This document shows, piece by piece, positions 1 through 7,611 of a stretch of DNA of 38,672 nt (position 1 is the stretch's first letter; each line of letters begins with the position of its first letter). Under the pieces are notes generated by a model that had not been told where the DNA came from, did no database searches, and saw only the letters and a list, made by a program, of their open reading frames with translations. The translations under genes were made by a program, and so were the position numbers. Source of the stretch: Methanomicrobiales archaeon (lineage in GTDB: Archaea; Halobacteriota; Methanomicrobia; Methanomicrobiales; Methanoculleaceae); contig JAAZOW010000219.1 of NCBI GenBank assembly GCA_012797575.1, positions 1-38,672 of the forward strand, in the 5' to 3' direction.

Positions 1-40
1 CGATCACCGCGATGATGAAGATGCCAGACACTCGCTTCAT
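1..40 (-). CDS. N-terminus of a gene running off the left edge, possible signal or membrane segment
   Basis: Reading leftwards from an ATG at 40, the 13 visible codons give MKRVSGIFIIAVI, a basic start followed by a hydrophobic run, as in a signal peptide or first membrane helix. An AT-rich TATA-like element (gcaaaatttatc on the minus strand, 65-76) lies about 30 bases upstream of the ATG, which fits a leaderless transcript; I see no SD site. Too little is visible to name a family. The plus-strand reading across the same bases looks non-coding. Existence is an inference from the start, the hydrophobic run and the promoter. Confidence 0.4.
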   Translation of the reverse strand, partial: MKRVSGIFIIAVI

Positions 41-400
41 GGGTGGAGCGATGCCCCGCACGCAGATAAATTTTGCCTCGTGCGGGAGAACCGAGATACC
101 GGTCATGACAGCGGCCTGCAGGGCAGGTGATCCCCTGCTTGTGGCATATCAGATGAGATCGGTCAGCAGCACCGCCCTCCCGGGAATGAAGGACGTTTCC
201 CAAGGAAATGTTTTACCCCGCGCCAACCCAATGGATTTTTGCGACCCAAGATGGGGATGACTCAAAAGTCAAATCCGATACAGCGAGTATCAAATTTTTG
301 TGATGTAGCGGGAGGTCAATGACTCACTCACCAGACAGATCTCCGGGAAAAAAAGATCGTTGATTGCCGCGACCGCTGAACAGATGAAAAAAAGAGTATC
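41..400. other. Gene-free stretch between left-edge gene and the PAC2 operon end
   Basis: No open reading frame here has convincing protein character. The stretch holds the TATA-like element for the left-edge gene and, at its right end, two oligo(T) tracts read from the minus strand that probably end the long minus-strand operon. Nothing else was recognised. Confidence 0.5.
348..393 (-). terminator. Tandem oligo(T) terminators of the PAC2/nop10/aIF2 operon
   Basis: On the minus strand the PAC2 stop codon (401-403) is followed after 7 bases by a run of seven T (387-393), and after another 32 bases by a second run of seven T (348-354). Oligo(T) runs are the known intrinsic termination signal of archaeal RNA polymerase, and doubled runs are common behind strongly expressed operons. 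Confidence 0.6.
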
Positions 401-1147
401 CTACCCGATATAATTGAGCTCCTCCTGGATCTTAGCCTCCTCGGCCTCCTGGATCTTCGCGATCGCCTGCTCCATATCCTCCGCCCGCTCCTGCAGGAAG
501 GTGTGGTCGACCTCGATCCCGAGCAGGTTGGAAAGAACCGTAAGGAGGCTGTCCGCACTCCTTGGGTCCACGATATATCCGCTCGTCTCGCCCATCAGGC
601 AGATCCCCTCGATCCCCCGCACCTCACCGAGACCGAGCAGGAGACCCGACGCCCCCACGATCATACCGCCCATCCCGGCGTTCTCAAACGATCCACCGGC
701 CGCCTCCACCTCAGATCGGAGATGCTCCATATTGACAGCAGAAAAGATCCGCGGATTCTCGACCAGATGACCAACGCCGTAACCCCCGAGAGCGTAGATC
801 CGCTGGACACCCAGATCTTCGGCGATATCCAGGTAACTCTCCGTCAGGATATAGTGTCCCTCCGCCGATGTGCTCTGAAAATCCCCTACCAGAAAGAGGA
901 TCGCCTTCCCATCCTTCTCACAGCGGTAGAGCTCGTTGCCGACCAGGTGGGCGACGCCCTCCTCATCGACGATCACCTGCGGCGGGAAGTGGAGCGAGTA
1001 GATCTCCGCTATCAACTCGCCCCCAAGCGCATCGATCAGGTGATCGGCGACCAGCTTCCCGACGTGCCCGACACCGGGCAGCCCCTCGATCAGGATCGAG
1101 GCCTCAATATCATCCTCCTGGAAAAAATTCACGGTGACGTGCTTCAT
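401..1147 (-). CDS. PAC2-family proteasome assembly chaperone-like protein
   Basis: A 248-residue protein of the archaeal PAC2/COG2047 family, related to the PbaA/PbaB ATP-independent chaperones. The N-terminal half carries the family core (EGLPGVGHVGKLVADHLI, about residues 22-39; a Gly-rich ALGGYGVG near 119-126), followed by MGGMIVGASGLLLGLGEVRG and GETSGYIVDPRSA. The last 30 residues form a charged helix rich in Glu, Lys and Ala that could be a coiled coil, ending in NYIG. The ATG overlaps the nop10 stop by four bases (ATGA), so the two are translationally coupled. This gene is the last of the aIF2 alpha operon, its usual archaeal place. The exact client is unknown; a role in proteasome assembly is inferred from family. 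Confidence 0.88.
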   Translation of the reverse strand: MKHVTVNFFQEDDIEASILIEGLPGVGHVGKLVADHLIDALGGELIAEIYSLHFPPQVIVDEEGVAHLVGNELYRCEKDGKAILFLVGDFQSTSAEGHYILTESYLDIAEDLGVQRIYALGGYGVGHLVENPRIFSAVNMEHLRSEVEAAGGSFENAGMGGMIVGASGLLLGLGEVRGIEGICLMGETSGYIVDPRSADSLLTVLSNLLGIEVDHTFLQERAEDMEQAIAKIQEAEEAKIQEELNYIG

Positions 1148-1296
1148 CTTCGTATAGCCCTCCTGTATCTACCGTACCTATCCTCTGGTGAAAAGCGTGC
1201 CGGATGGGCCGTCCGCGTCGGCCGGCCGCAGACCGGGCAGATTAAACAGAGCGTGTATCGCCGATCATGCGGACAGCGGCGGATGCGTCTGCTCAT
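1144..1296 (-). CDS. nop10: H/ACA ribonucleoprotein protein Nop10 (small gene, 50 aa)
   Basis: Translating the gap between aIF2 alpha and the PAC2 gene gives a complete 50-residue protein beginning MSRRIRRCPHDRRYTL. It has the zinc-ribbon cysteines C8, C17, C20 and C23 (CPH, CLICPVC) and the Nop10 signature AHPARFSPEDRYGRYRRAI near the C-terminus. Nop10 is a core subunit of archaeal H/ACA RNPs with Cbf5, Gar1 and L7Ae, which pseudouridylate rRNA. The start is 6 bases after the aIF2 alpha stop and the end overlaps the PAC2 start by four bases, the standard archaeal order aIF2 alpha-nop10-PAC2. One oddity is the cysteine at 17 where many homologues have another residue. Confidence 0.95.
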   Translation of the reverse strand: MSRRIRRCPHDRRYTLCLICPVCGRPTRTAHPARFSPEDRYGRYRRAIRR

Positions 1297-1302
1297 ATCT
1301 AC

Positions 1303-2082
1303 TTATCCGGCCTTCTGTCTCCGGATGAATTTACCCGATCCGCCCGCCCGCTCGACCACGCCGATGGCAGCATTCGATGCCTTCTCGATCGCCCGCTCCG
1401 CCGCTTTATAGTCGGGTGCCGTCACTTTTATCCGGTACCTTGGAGCTCCAACGTAGATCAAGTCGATCTCAACGTTCTCGATCTTTGGCTGCGCACTCCG
1501 GAGCGCCCGGCGGATCACGTTGACCCCATCAGGCCGGGGCGAGACCATCTCAAGGTACCCCGTTATGGTCACCCGGGGAATCTTCACATTATCGCGTGCG
1601 ACGGAGACGAGCGACTCCCGGATCCGTTCGTCAAGGTCCAGCCTTCCTGCCGCTTCACCGTCAGTGGTGACCATATCCTCAAACGCCGGGTAGAGCAGAC
1701 CATATTCATGATATATGGCATCTTCGATGACCCTTTGGTCCACTCCCACCGCCTCAGCGGCGAACGTCACCCACTTAGCAGCCTTCTGCTCATTCTTCCA
1801 TTCGTGGATCTTCTCGCGCCGCTGGTGTTCGTTGACATCTTTTAACGAGAGATCGATGTGGCCGCGACCGGGGTCGACACCCAGGACCTTGCAGACGACT
1901 TTCTGCCCCTCGCGTATGTAGTCCCGGATATACTTAATCCAGCCCCGTGCTATCTCAGATATCGGTATGAGCCCTCTTCGCCCGCCGTATTCGTCCAGGG
2001 TCACGAACGCTGCAAAATCCTTGACATCCACGACCGTGCAGACAACAAGCTCTCCTTCTTCGGGCCACTCCCTCTCATGCAT
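1303..2082 (-). CDS. eif2a: Translation initiation factor aIF2 subunit alpha
   Basis: A 259-residue protein matching archaeal aIF2 alpha, the subunit of the aIF2 heterotrimer that delivers initiator Met-tRNA to the small ribosomal subunit. Residues about 1-85 form an S1/OB RNA-binding domain (EGELVVCTVVDVKDFAAFVT, then GLIPISEIARGWI), followed by a helical domain and the C-terminal alpha-beta domain that binds aIF2 gamma. I chose the ATG at 2082 (MHEREWPEEGE) rather than a TTG at 2097, because homologues begin near this motif and a GAGTGAT SD-like stretch overlapping the S27e stop lies 6 bases upstream. It sits between rps27e and nop10 in the operon. Confidence 0.95.
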   Translation of the reverse strand: MHEREWPEEGELVVCTVVDVKDFAAFVTLDEYGGRRGLIPISEIARGWIKYIRDYIREGQKVVCKVLGVDPGRGHIDLSLKDVNEHQRREKIHEWKNEQKAAKWVTFAAEAVGVDQRVIEDAIYHEYGLLYPAFEDMVTTDGEAAGRLDLDERIRESLVSVARDNVKIPRVTITGYLEMVSPRPDGVNVIRRALRSAQPKIENVEIDLIYVGAPRYRIKVTAPDYKAAERAIEKASNAAIGVVERAGGSGKFIRRQKAG

Positions 2083-2089
2083 AGAATAA

Positions 2090-2278
2090 TCACTCAAGTA
2101 CTGCCAGTATCTCAGCCTTTATATCTGCTTTCCCGCCACGGGGCTCTGCAAGGAGACGCCCGCAGACACCGCACTCCACAACAGTACTCGCCTTCTCAAA
2201 GACTATCTGTTCGTTCTCACAATCCGGGCACTTCACTTTCAGAAAAGCGCTCCTGTTCTCTCTCTTCAACCGGACCAT
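2090..2278 (-). CDS. rps27e: Small ribosomal subunit protein S27e (eS27)
   Basis: A 62-residue zinc-ribbon ribosomal protein. The four zinc ligands are the pairs CPDC (18-21) and CGVC (36-39) with the basic N-terminus MVRLKRENRSAFLKVKCPDC typical of archaeal S27e, and the length matches the family. It binds the small subunit and is found only in archaea and eukaryotes. The gene starts 9 bases after rpl44e and ends 7 bases before the chosen aIF2 alpha start, in the conserved L44e-S27e-aIF2 alpha order. Confidence 0.97.
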   Translation of the reverse strand: MVRLKRENRSAFLKVKCPDCENEQIVFEKASTVVECGVCGRLLAEPRGGKADIKAEILAVLE

Positions 2279-2287
2279 AGTACTTCT

Positions 2288-2566
2288 TCACTCCGTCAAC
2301 TCAAGCTTGCCGGCCCGGAATCCCGGCCGGAGATGCGCCTTCCCGCAGACCGTGCAACGATACTTTACATTGATCTTCTTTGTTGGTTTATCGCCGCCAG
2401 GCACCTTGCTGAACTTGCCCATATTGCCCACGGTACTCCTGCGCGCCTTCTGGCGATCGATCCAGTTGAAGTGGCGTAACCTGCCTCTCTTCACCTTCAC
2501 GACCTCATGGATCTGGTGGTTCCTGCAGAACGGGCAGTACGTTCTGAACTTTGCTGGCATTTTCAT
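2288..2566 (-). CDS. rpl44e: Large ribosomal subunit protein L44e (eL42)
   Basis: A 92-residue ribosomal protein with the family start MKMPAKFRTYCPFCRNHQIH and two zinc-ligand pairs (CPFC at 11-14 and CTVCGK near 71-76). It lies near the ribosomal E site in archaea and eukaryotes. A GAGGAT SD lies just before the ATG. It is the first ribosomal gene of the train, 28 bases after gins51, so expression of replication and translation genes is probably linked. Confidence 0.97.
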   Translation of the reverse strand: MKMPAKFRTYCPFCRNHQIHEVVKVKRGRLRHFNWIDRQKARRSTVGNMGKFSKVPGGDKPTKKINVKYRCTVCGKAHLRPGFRAGKLELTE

Positions 2567-2594
2567 GACAATATCCTCTACTCGGGTACCTATA

Positions 2595-3236
2595 TTACTT
2601 GCTAAGCCTGATATTTAAGGCTATGTCGCGCTCGCAGAGCACGTCTGCATTGCTCTCCGGCAGGGTGACGATATCCCCCCGCATCAACGCGTAGACCCTT
2701 CCATCCACCCCCATGAACGGTTCTATATCCGAGCAGATGCGCACAAGAGCACAGGGAGATGCAACGGGGGTGGTTTCGGCCGGATCCCCGACCGCAGCGA
2801 CATCGTCAGGTTCATCGACCGCATCAATACCGCTTCCACCGAGGAGATACTCCTCTCCGTGGACGAGCACCTCCCGGCAGCCCTCGATGGCCTCGATGAC
2901 CTGTGCGTACATCGCCCGTTCCACCGGGAGCATCTTCCGGGCCTCTTCCCTATCGAAGTACTGCCCCTCGATCTGCTGAAACGCAAGGTCGAGTATCTGC
3001 CGTGTCCGGAGCGAGAAGATCTCCTGCACCGTGTCGCTGACACTTCCGATCTCCTCGATGATCAGGCTTCCTGCACGGCTCTCGAGGGGTTTTTCGAGGC
3101 TGTAATAATCAGCCTTGAGCTTATCGACGTAGGCCCGGGCCTCTTCATAGAGGCGCGGATCGATATCAGAAAGCCTGCCGGTATGGTGCATGTTCAGGAG
3201 CGTCTGCCGCAGCTTTTCCAGAAAATCGGCGGCCAT
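2595..3236 (-). CDS. gins51: Replication complex GINS subunit, Gins51 type
   Basis: A 213-residue protein of the archaeal GINS family, part of the CMG replicative helicase with Cdc45/GAN and MCM. The order is an N-terminal helical A domain (about 1-125, including RAGSLIIEEIGSVSDTVQEI), an acidic Gly/Asp-rich linker (about 126-160), and a small C-terminal beta B domain (ALVRICSDIEPFMGVDGRVY, then LMRGDIVTLP). The A-then-B order defines Gins51 rather than Gins23. It begins 3 bases after priS and precedes rpl44e, the widely conserved archaeal PriS-GINS-ribosomal neighbourhood. Confidence 0.88.
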   Translation of the reverse strand: MAADFLEKLRQTLLNMHHTGRLSDIDPRLYEEARAYVDKLKADYYSLEKPLESRAGSLIIEEIGSVSDTVQEIFSLRTRQILDLAFQQIEGQYFDREEARKMLPVERAMYAQVIEAIEGCREVLVHGEEYLLGGSGIDAVDEPDDVAAVGDPAETTPVASPCALVRICSDIEPFMGVDGRVYALMRGDIVTLPESNADVLCERDIALNIRLSK

Positions 3237-3239
3237 GTC

Positions 3240-4355
3240 TCAGGCACCTCCTGCGATCTCGGCTACATTTCGGCAGCAGAGGAAGACTGCGAGCGCTTCA
3301 GGCACATCCGTAGTCCCTGCCCTGAGCGTGTAGGTCCTCCCGAGCAGAGATGTGGTAACGTTCATCTTCAAATCCACCCGCACCGCTCGTTCGCCAAAGA
3401 CCACCGCATCCACGAGCGGATCGAAGTCAGCGAGGTCCCGGATATCGAGGGGCACCACCCGCATCCCGCTACCGCCGTGCAGCGATCCCGGTGCCCGGAT
3501 CAGGCGTTTGATGTCGGTCGTGACCGGTTCATCCGCACGCGCCCCTGCATCCCTGATCCGCTCCTCAAACCCTGGCGAGGTCAGGATCGCCTGGACGACC
3601 CGATTCTGCAGGAGGGCGCCGGGATCGCTTGTACGGACGGAGTCGAGGCTCGCAAGGAACTCCTTTCCCGTCCGCTTGCCGATCCCATCAAACCCATCGA
3701 TATACGCCATCGCCTCAGCCGGGCTAAGACCCGCAAGCCAGGCGAGATGATCCCGGAGGGCGCCCGCATACCGCCGCCGCCATCCGGTGGGGGGAGCGCG
3801 GGGGGCAAGCATCACACCCGGATCGAGCCCGATACCGCAGACATAATCAATGACCTCACGCCGCTCCGGGCTCCCCCAACCCCGGACAGCGATATCGGTG
3901 AGGTGGATGTGGTAGCCGCGTGCGCCTGAGAAGGCGATCCGTATGTGGTTGGAAGAGAACCCGAGTTCGTCGATCAGCATCTCGACCAGTTTCTCGGTCT
4001 CCTCTTTGACTCGAGCAAGCATCATAGCGTAGGGGCCACGAACGATCTGGTCGGCATCGAGATCGAAGATCAGGTCGGCGCCTGCCCAATGTTTCTCGCT
4101 CATCGTCGGCGCCGACGGCGTCTGGTAGTAGGCGGTCGAGTAGTAGACGTGGGCGGGCACCAGACTCTTAACATAGACCACAAGCTCCCGTGGATCCATA
4201 AACGCCATGTGCCGCCGCATCCTGGCATCGGTCCCGGTATGAAAGAAGACGAAACCCCATTCGCGCTGCTCAAGGGAGGGCGGAGCGATGACATTCTGCC
4301 TCTGGTAGTACTCCGTGAACCTCTGTTTCACAAACTCGAGCGTCGCAGGCTTCAT
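3240..4355 (-). CDS. priS: DNA primase small (catalytic) subunit PriS
   Basis: A 371-residue archaeo-eukaryotic primase catalytic subunit that makes RNA/DNA primers with PriL. The metal-binding triad is visible: D98 and D100 in IFDLDAD, and D281 in TTDIKRLIRAPGSLHGG. The nucleotide-binding SGARGYHIH (143-151) is intact. No Cys/His zinc knuckle is present between the first Asp pair and SGARGYH, a region that carries zinc in the Pyrococcus enzyme; other methanogen and haloarchaeal enzymes are similarly short. The ATG overlaps the elp3 stop by four bases. Confidence 0.95.
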   Translation of the reverse strand: MKPATLEFVKQRFTEYYQRQNVIAPPSLEQREWGFVFFHTGTDARMRRHMAFMDPRELVVYVKSLVPAHVYYSTAYYQTPSAPTMSEKHWAGADLIFDLDADQIVRGPYAMMLARVKEETEKLVEMLIDELGFSSNHIRIAFSGARGYHIHLTDIAVRGWGSPERREVIDYVCGIGLDPGVMLAPRAPPTGWRRRYAGALRDHLAWLAGLSPAEAMAYIDGFDGIGKRTGKEFLASLDSVRTSDPGALLQNRVVQAILTSPGFEERIRDAGARADEPVTTDIKRLIRAPGSLHGGSGMRVVPLDIRDLADFDPLVDAVVFGERAVRVDLKMNVTTSLLGRTYTLRAGTTDVPEALAVFLCCRNVAEIAGGA

Positions 4356-5923
4356 ACGATCGTCTTGATCATGTATGGGCCCGCCCGCTCATATCCCTGT
4401 TTCCTGTAGTAGGGTCGCACCCCGACACCGCTCATAACCGCGAGCCGCGTAAACCCCTGGTCACGCGCCTCCTCCTCGGTGCGGGAGAGGAGCTGGACAC
4501 CGAAACTGCGGTGTTGCCACTCATCTCCTTCCGCGGGAGTGCCGAGGGGGACCATCCCCCCATAGACATGGAGCTCGCGCAAGAGCGCCGCGCCGGAGAG
4601 CTCTTCGCGGAAGATCCGGTGCGGGAACCGTAGCCGCGCAAATCCGACGAGGGCATCCTCAGATCCGGCCTGGATGAACCGCTCCTCTCCACCGCAGGAC
4701 TCGTAAGCGGTGACTGAGATCGTCGCTTCTTCAGGCGCAGGCACCCTGCCGACCTCCCGGCATCGGATGCACCGGCACCGCATCCCCTGCTCACGAAGAT
4801 GCGCCGCCGCGAGCTGCCGGAAGTTACTGTGCCGTGAGCCCGCGACGATCAGCTTCGCCGGTATATCCCGCTGAACCCGCTGGAGCCGGAGGTACTCCGG
4901 GAGGAGAGACTTCGCGTAGGCGACAAGGTCGATGAGCTCATCTTCGTCGTAAGGCCTGTAGTCACCCCGCTTCCAGAGCGCCTCGATCTCCGATGCCGGC
5001 GTCACCAGGGTCGGATAGATCTTCAAAAAGTCCGGGCGGAACCGGGGATCGTCGAAGAGCTCCCGAAACATCCTCCGATCATCCTCCATACTCGCTCCAG
5101 GGAGGTTTGGCATCATGTGAAACCCCACCTTCAGTCCGGCGTCGCGCAGGAGGCAGTTCGCCTCGACCGACTCAGCGACCCCATGCCCCCTCCGGTTGTA
5201 GTCGAGGATCCGGTCGTCCAGGTGCTGGACGCCGAGCTCCACCTTGGTCACCCCCATCCCGAGCATCTGGTTGATATGGTCCTCCCGGCACCAGTCCGGT
5301 CTCGTCTCAAACGTGGTCGCGACGCACCTGACCGCGGAGCGTTCGTTCGCGGTAAAGATCGCCTCAAGGTCAGGTCTTGCCTGCACGAGACCTGCCCGGG
5401 GATAGTCGTTCATCGCCTGCACGGCGGCCCCGACGAACCACTCCTGGTACTCGAGCGGTCGGGCGGTCATCGTCCCGCCCATAACGATCAGCTCCGCCTT
5501 ATCGACGTGATGGCCGAGCGCCTCGAACTGGCAAAGCCGCGCCTGCACCTGTTCGTAGGGGTCAAACGCATGTTCCCGGGCCCGGAGCGCCGCCGGTTCC
5601 TCTCCCGTGTAGCTCTGGGGGGAGGCAAACGGGTGCTCCGGCCCACCCGGGCAGGGGAGGCATTTCCCGTGGGGGCAGGGGTAGGGTGAGGTCATCGCCG
5701 CGACGGGCGCCACACCAGAGAGCGTCCGAGTGGGTTTCACCTGGAGGATCGGTCGGAGGCGTTTGTGCTCCTCCGGAGTGGCTGCAGCGAGAATGGCGGA
5801 GTTTTTAGGCATATCAGCGCCATAGATCCGGCAGACCTCGAGCTTGATCCGCTGGATATCAGGTTCTGGCCCTGCAGAAAAAATACGAGAGATGATCTCC
5901 CGGAGAATCGTGGTATCGTTCAT
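4352..5923 (-). CDS. elp3: Elp3 tRNA U34 carboxymethyltransferase (radical SAM + GNAT)
   Basis: A 523-residue archaeal Elp3, which adds a carboxymethyl group to wobble uridine 34 of tRNA using SAM and acetyl-CoA. The radical SAM cluster is C83-X4-C88-X2-C91 (CPHGKCLPCPGG). The GNAT acetyltransferase domain occupies roughly 375-523, with RTEEEARDQGFTRLAVMSGV near the end. Unlike eukaryotes, archaea have Elp3 without the other Elongator subunits. It starts 3 bases after the UPF0058 gene and overlaps priS, so it is near the head of the long minus-strand train. Confidence 0.95.
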   Translation of the reverse strand: MNDTTILREIISRIFSAGPEPDIQRIKLEVCRIYGADMPKNSAILAAATPEEHKRLRPILQVKPTRTLSGVAPVAAMTSPYPCPHGKCLPCPGGPEHPFASPQSYTGEEPAALRAREHAFDPYEQVQARLCQFEALGHHVDKAELIVMGGTMTARPLEYQEWFVGAAVQAMNDYPRAGLVQARPDLEAIFTANERSAVRCVATTFETRPDWCREDHINQMLGMGVTKVELGVQHLDDRILDYNRRGHGVAESVEANCLLRDAGLKVGFHMMPNLPGASMEDDRRMFRELFDDPRFRPDFLKIYPTLVTPASEIEALWKRGDYRPYDEDELIDLVAYAKSLLPEYLRLQRVQRDIPAKLIVAGSRHSNFRQLAAAHLREQGMRCRCIRCREVGRVPAPEEATISVTAYESCGGEERFIQAGSEDALVGFARLRFPHRIFREELSGAALLRELHVYGGMVPLGTPAEGDEWQHRSFGVQLLSRTEEEARDQGFTRLAVMSGVGVRPYYRKQGYERAGPYMIKTIV

Positions 5924-5926
5924 CCT

Positions 5927-6193
5927 CTAAAGTTCGGTTACTACCCTTTCTGAAGAGACATCGTGGTGGTGCCCGGTGCAGGGATCGTAGTGAGACCGGA
6001 TATGCTGGACAACCTCGCCCCCGAGGGTCAGAATAGCTTTTTTGTGCGAGATCTTATTCTTATGGATATGAACTGGTGAGATGTGGAGAGCATCATACTG
6101 GTCAGTGGGGACCTCCTCCCCGGTGGTTCCTTCATAATACTTTCTAATGTGGACTAATAGCATGTGTAGGTGGAGCAGCTCCTCTTTTTGCAC
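5927..6193 (-). CDS. UPF0058 family protein
   Basis: An 88-residue protein of the archaeal UPF0058 family, function unknown. The start (V/M)QKEELLHLHMLLVHIRKYYE matches the family, followed by a conserved HKNKISHKKAILTLGGEV block and a His-rich tail. I chose a GTG start at 6193, not the ATG at 6229, because homologues start here and AAGGTGAT, a strong SD, lies just upstream. A palindromic TATA box at 6233-6245 would start RNA near 6210. It heads the elp3-priS-gins51 train, three bases before elp3. Confidence 0.82.
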   Translation of the reverse strand: MQKEELLHLHMLLVHIRKYYEGTTGEEVPTDQYDALHISPVHIHKNKISHKKAILTLGGEVVQHIRSHYDPCTGHHHDVSSERVVTEL

Positions 6194-6232
6194 AATATCA
6201 CCTTTTCCTCGAAGAATACTACTGTCCATGGG

Positions 6233-6245
6233 TAAATATATTTTA
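6233..6245. promoter_or_regulatory. Shared, near-palindromic TATA box between two divergent genes
   Basis: The sequence taaatatatttta has the perfect palindromic core aaatatattt (6234-6243). It lies 40 bases from the GTG of the minus-strand UPF0058 gene and about 24 from the ATG of the plus-strand ADP-ribosylglycohydrolase. No other TATA-like element is seen in the 68-base gap, so one box may serve both directions. Confidence 0.5.
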
Positions 6246-6261
6246 TTGGTGATCTTTTTAT

Positions 6262-7134
6262 ATGAATCAGATGCGGGCAGTCGGAGCATTTATCGGGCTT
6301 GCAATCGGCGATGCCATGGGCGCGCCCCTGGAAGGCCTTCCTCCGCGGCCGATTGCTGTAACAGAGATGCTGGGGGGCGGGATTCATGGCACCCTCCCGG
6401 GGCAGTACACCGATGATACCCTGCAGGCGCTAGCCCTCGCGGAGACCCTCATCCGGTGCCAGAGGCTTGACGTGGATGACTTTGTAGGGCGCCTGATACA
6501 GGTATACCGTGCCCACCCGGAGTTCTTCGGCCCCACGTCCCGGACCGTCCTCGACCTCATCGAAGACGGTCTAGACCCGGGGGCCGCCGCGACCCGGGCG
6601 CACGAGACACGAGGTGGGAGCCGGAGCAACGGGAGTGTCATGCGCGGGATACCGGTCGGCGTATTCTACCCTCCCGGGGAGGTGCGGGAGATGAGCCTTG
6701 CGGCCTCCCGCATCACGCATCTCGACCCGGCGGCCGGGGAGGCGTCGGCGATCATCAACCGGATGGTCAGCGGTATGTGCCGAGGGGAAGGAGTTGACGA
6801 AGCCTTCGGGGCGGCCGTCGCTGCCTGCAGGGATGCAGAGCTAAAAGCGATGCTTGAAGATTACCGGGCTTATCCGCCGGAACCCTCGCTTGACGCCGTC
6901 CTCTGCACCCACTGCGCGACCAGGATCCTTCTAGAGGCGCCATCCCTCCGTGACGCTATCGTACGAGCGGTCAACCTTGGGGGCGATGCCGATACCGCCG
7001 GTGCCATCACCGGTGGCCTTGCCGGAGCGCGCTGGGGGATCGCGGCGATCCCGGAGTCCTGGCTCTCGGTGCTCCAGGATCGGGAGAAACTCCTCGATCG
7101 CGCTCGAAGACTCTGGTCAGTGAGCAAACCGTAG
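6262..7134 (+). CDS. ADP-ribosylglycohydrolase family protein
   Basis: A 290-residue hydrolase of the ADP-ribosylglycohydrolase (DraG/ARH) family, which removes ADP-ribose from proteins or small molecules with two Mg ions. Metal ligands are in TDDT (50-53) and GGDADTAGA (240-248); GSRSNGSVMRG (119-129) is the central family motif. The start MNQMRAVGAFIGLAIGDAMG is typical. GGTGATC at 6247-6253 is an SD candidate, though the shared TATA box could also give a leaderless RNA. No DraT-like ADP-ribosyltransferase is nearby, so the substrate is unknown. It stands alone, ending 17 bases before the convergent UPF0179 gene. Confidence 0.92.
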   Translation: MNQMRAVGAFIGLAIGDAMGAPLEGLPPRPIAVTEMLGGGIHGTLPGQYTDDTLQALALAETLIRCQRLDVDDFVGRLIQVYRAHPEFFGPTSRTVLDLIEDGLDPGAAATRAHETRGGSRSNGSVMRGIPVGVFYPPGEVREMSLAASRITHLDPAAGEASAIINRMVSGMCRGEGVDEAFGAAVAACRDAELKAMLEDYRAYPPEPSLDAVLCTHCATRILLEAPSLRDAIVRAVNLGGDADTAGAITGGLAGARWGIAAIPESWLSVLQDREKLLDRARRLWSVSKP

Positions 7135-7151
7135 CGGGGCAGAAGAAGGCA

Positions 7152-7607
7152 TCAGACGGGTCGCAGCTCCACCAGTTTCAGGGGCCGACCCCGCTCACAG
7201 GGTTCAGGGGCGTTGCCGAGGATCTCTCCAACGACGTACTTCTCCCCCTCGATGATACCGTCGGGATAACAGAGCCGATAGCTCCGGCAACCTGTCCTCG
7301 GGCAGGAGAACTCATAACTGATCCTCGAGTTCACGATCGCCATATCAGCATTGATCAGTGCAACGACCGGCGCTTCCACCACATCGACCGCAACCACCGC
7401 CTCATGATGGATCGGGCAGTCGTGCCGGGTGTTTGAGCGGACAGTCGCGACCCGGTACTTCTTCCCGGGCTGCAGGTTATGGCAGACCTTGCGCACCCTG
7501 CAGACCTCGCACTCGGTGCATACGCAGCCCTCGTAGACGAACTCAAACCCCGGTTTTGCAAGCGTTACCCCGACCAACGTCACCTTTGTCTTCTGTTTTG
7601 CCGCCAT
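7152..7607 (-). CDS. UPF0179 cysteine-rich protein
   Basis: A 151-residue protein of the archaeal UPF0179 (COG1860) family, function unknown. The N-terminal half has CVCTECEVCRVRKVC (about 28-42) and the C-terminal half CPRTGCRSYRLC, enough cysteines for a zinc or iron-sulfur site. It begins 4 bases after the stop of egsA and is probably co-transcribed with it. Metal binding is inferred from cysteine spacing. Confidence 0.85.
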   Translation of the reverse strand: MAAKQKTKVTLVGVTLAKPGFEFVYEGCVCTECEVCRVRKVCHNLQPGKKYRVATVRSNTRHDCPIHHEAVVAVDVVEAPVVALINADMAIVNSRISYEFSCPRTGCRSYRLCYPDGIIEGEKYVVGEILGNAPEPCERGRPLKLVELRPV

Positions 7608-7611
7608 ATGC

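Noticed and set aside
503..1411. 302-residue open frame on the plus strand across PAC2, nop10 and aIF2 alpha
   Set aside because: It is antisense to three genes with clear homology and has no recognisable domain; long antisense frames are expected at this GC content.
2859..3929. 356-residue open frame on the plus strand across gins51 and priS
   Set aside because: Antisense shadow of well-supported genes with shuffled composition rich in Pro and His, no domain.
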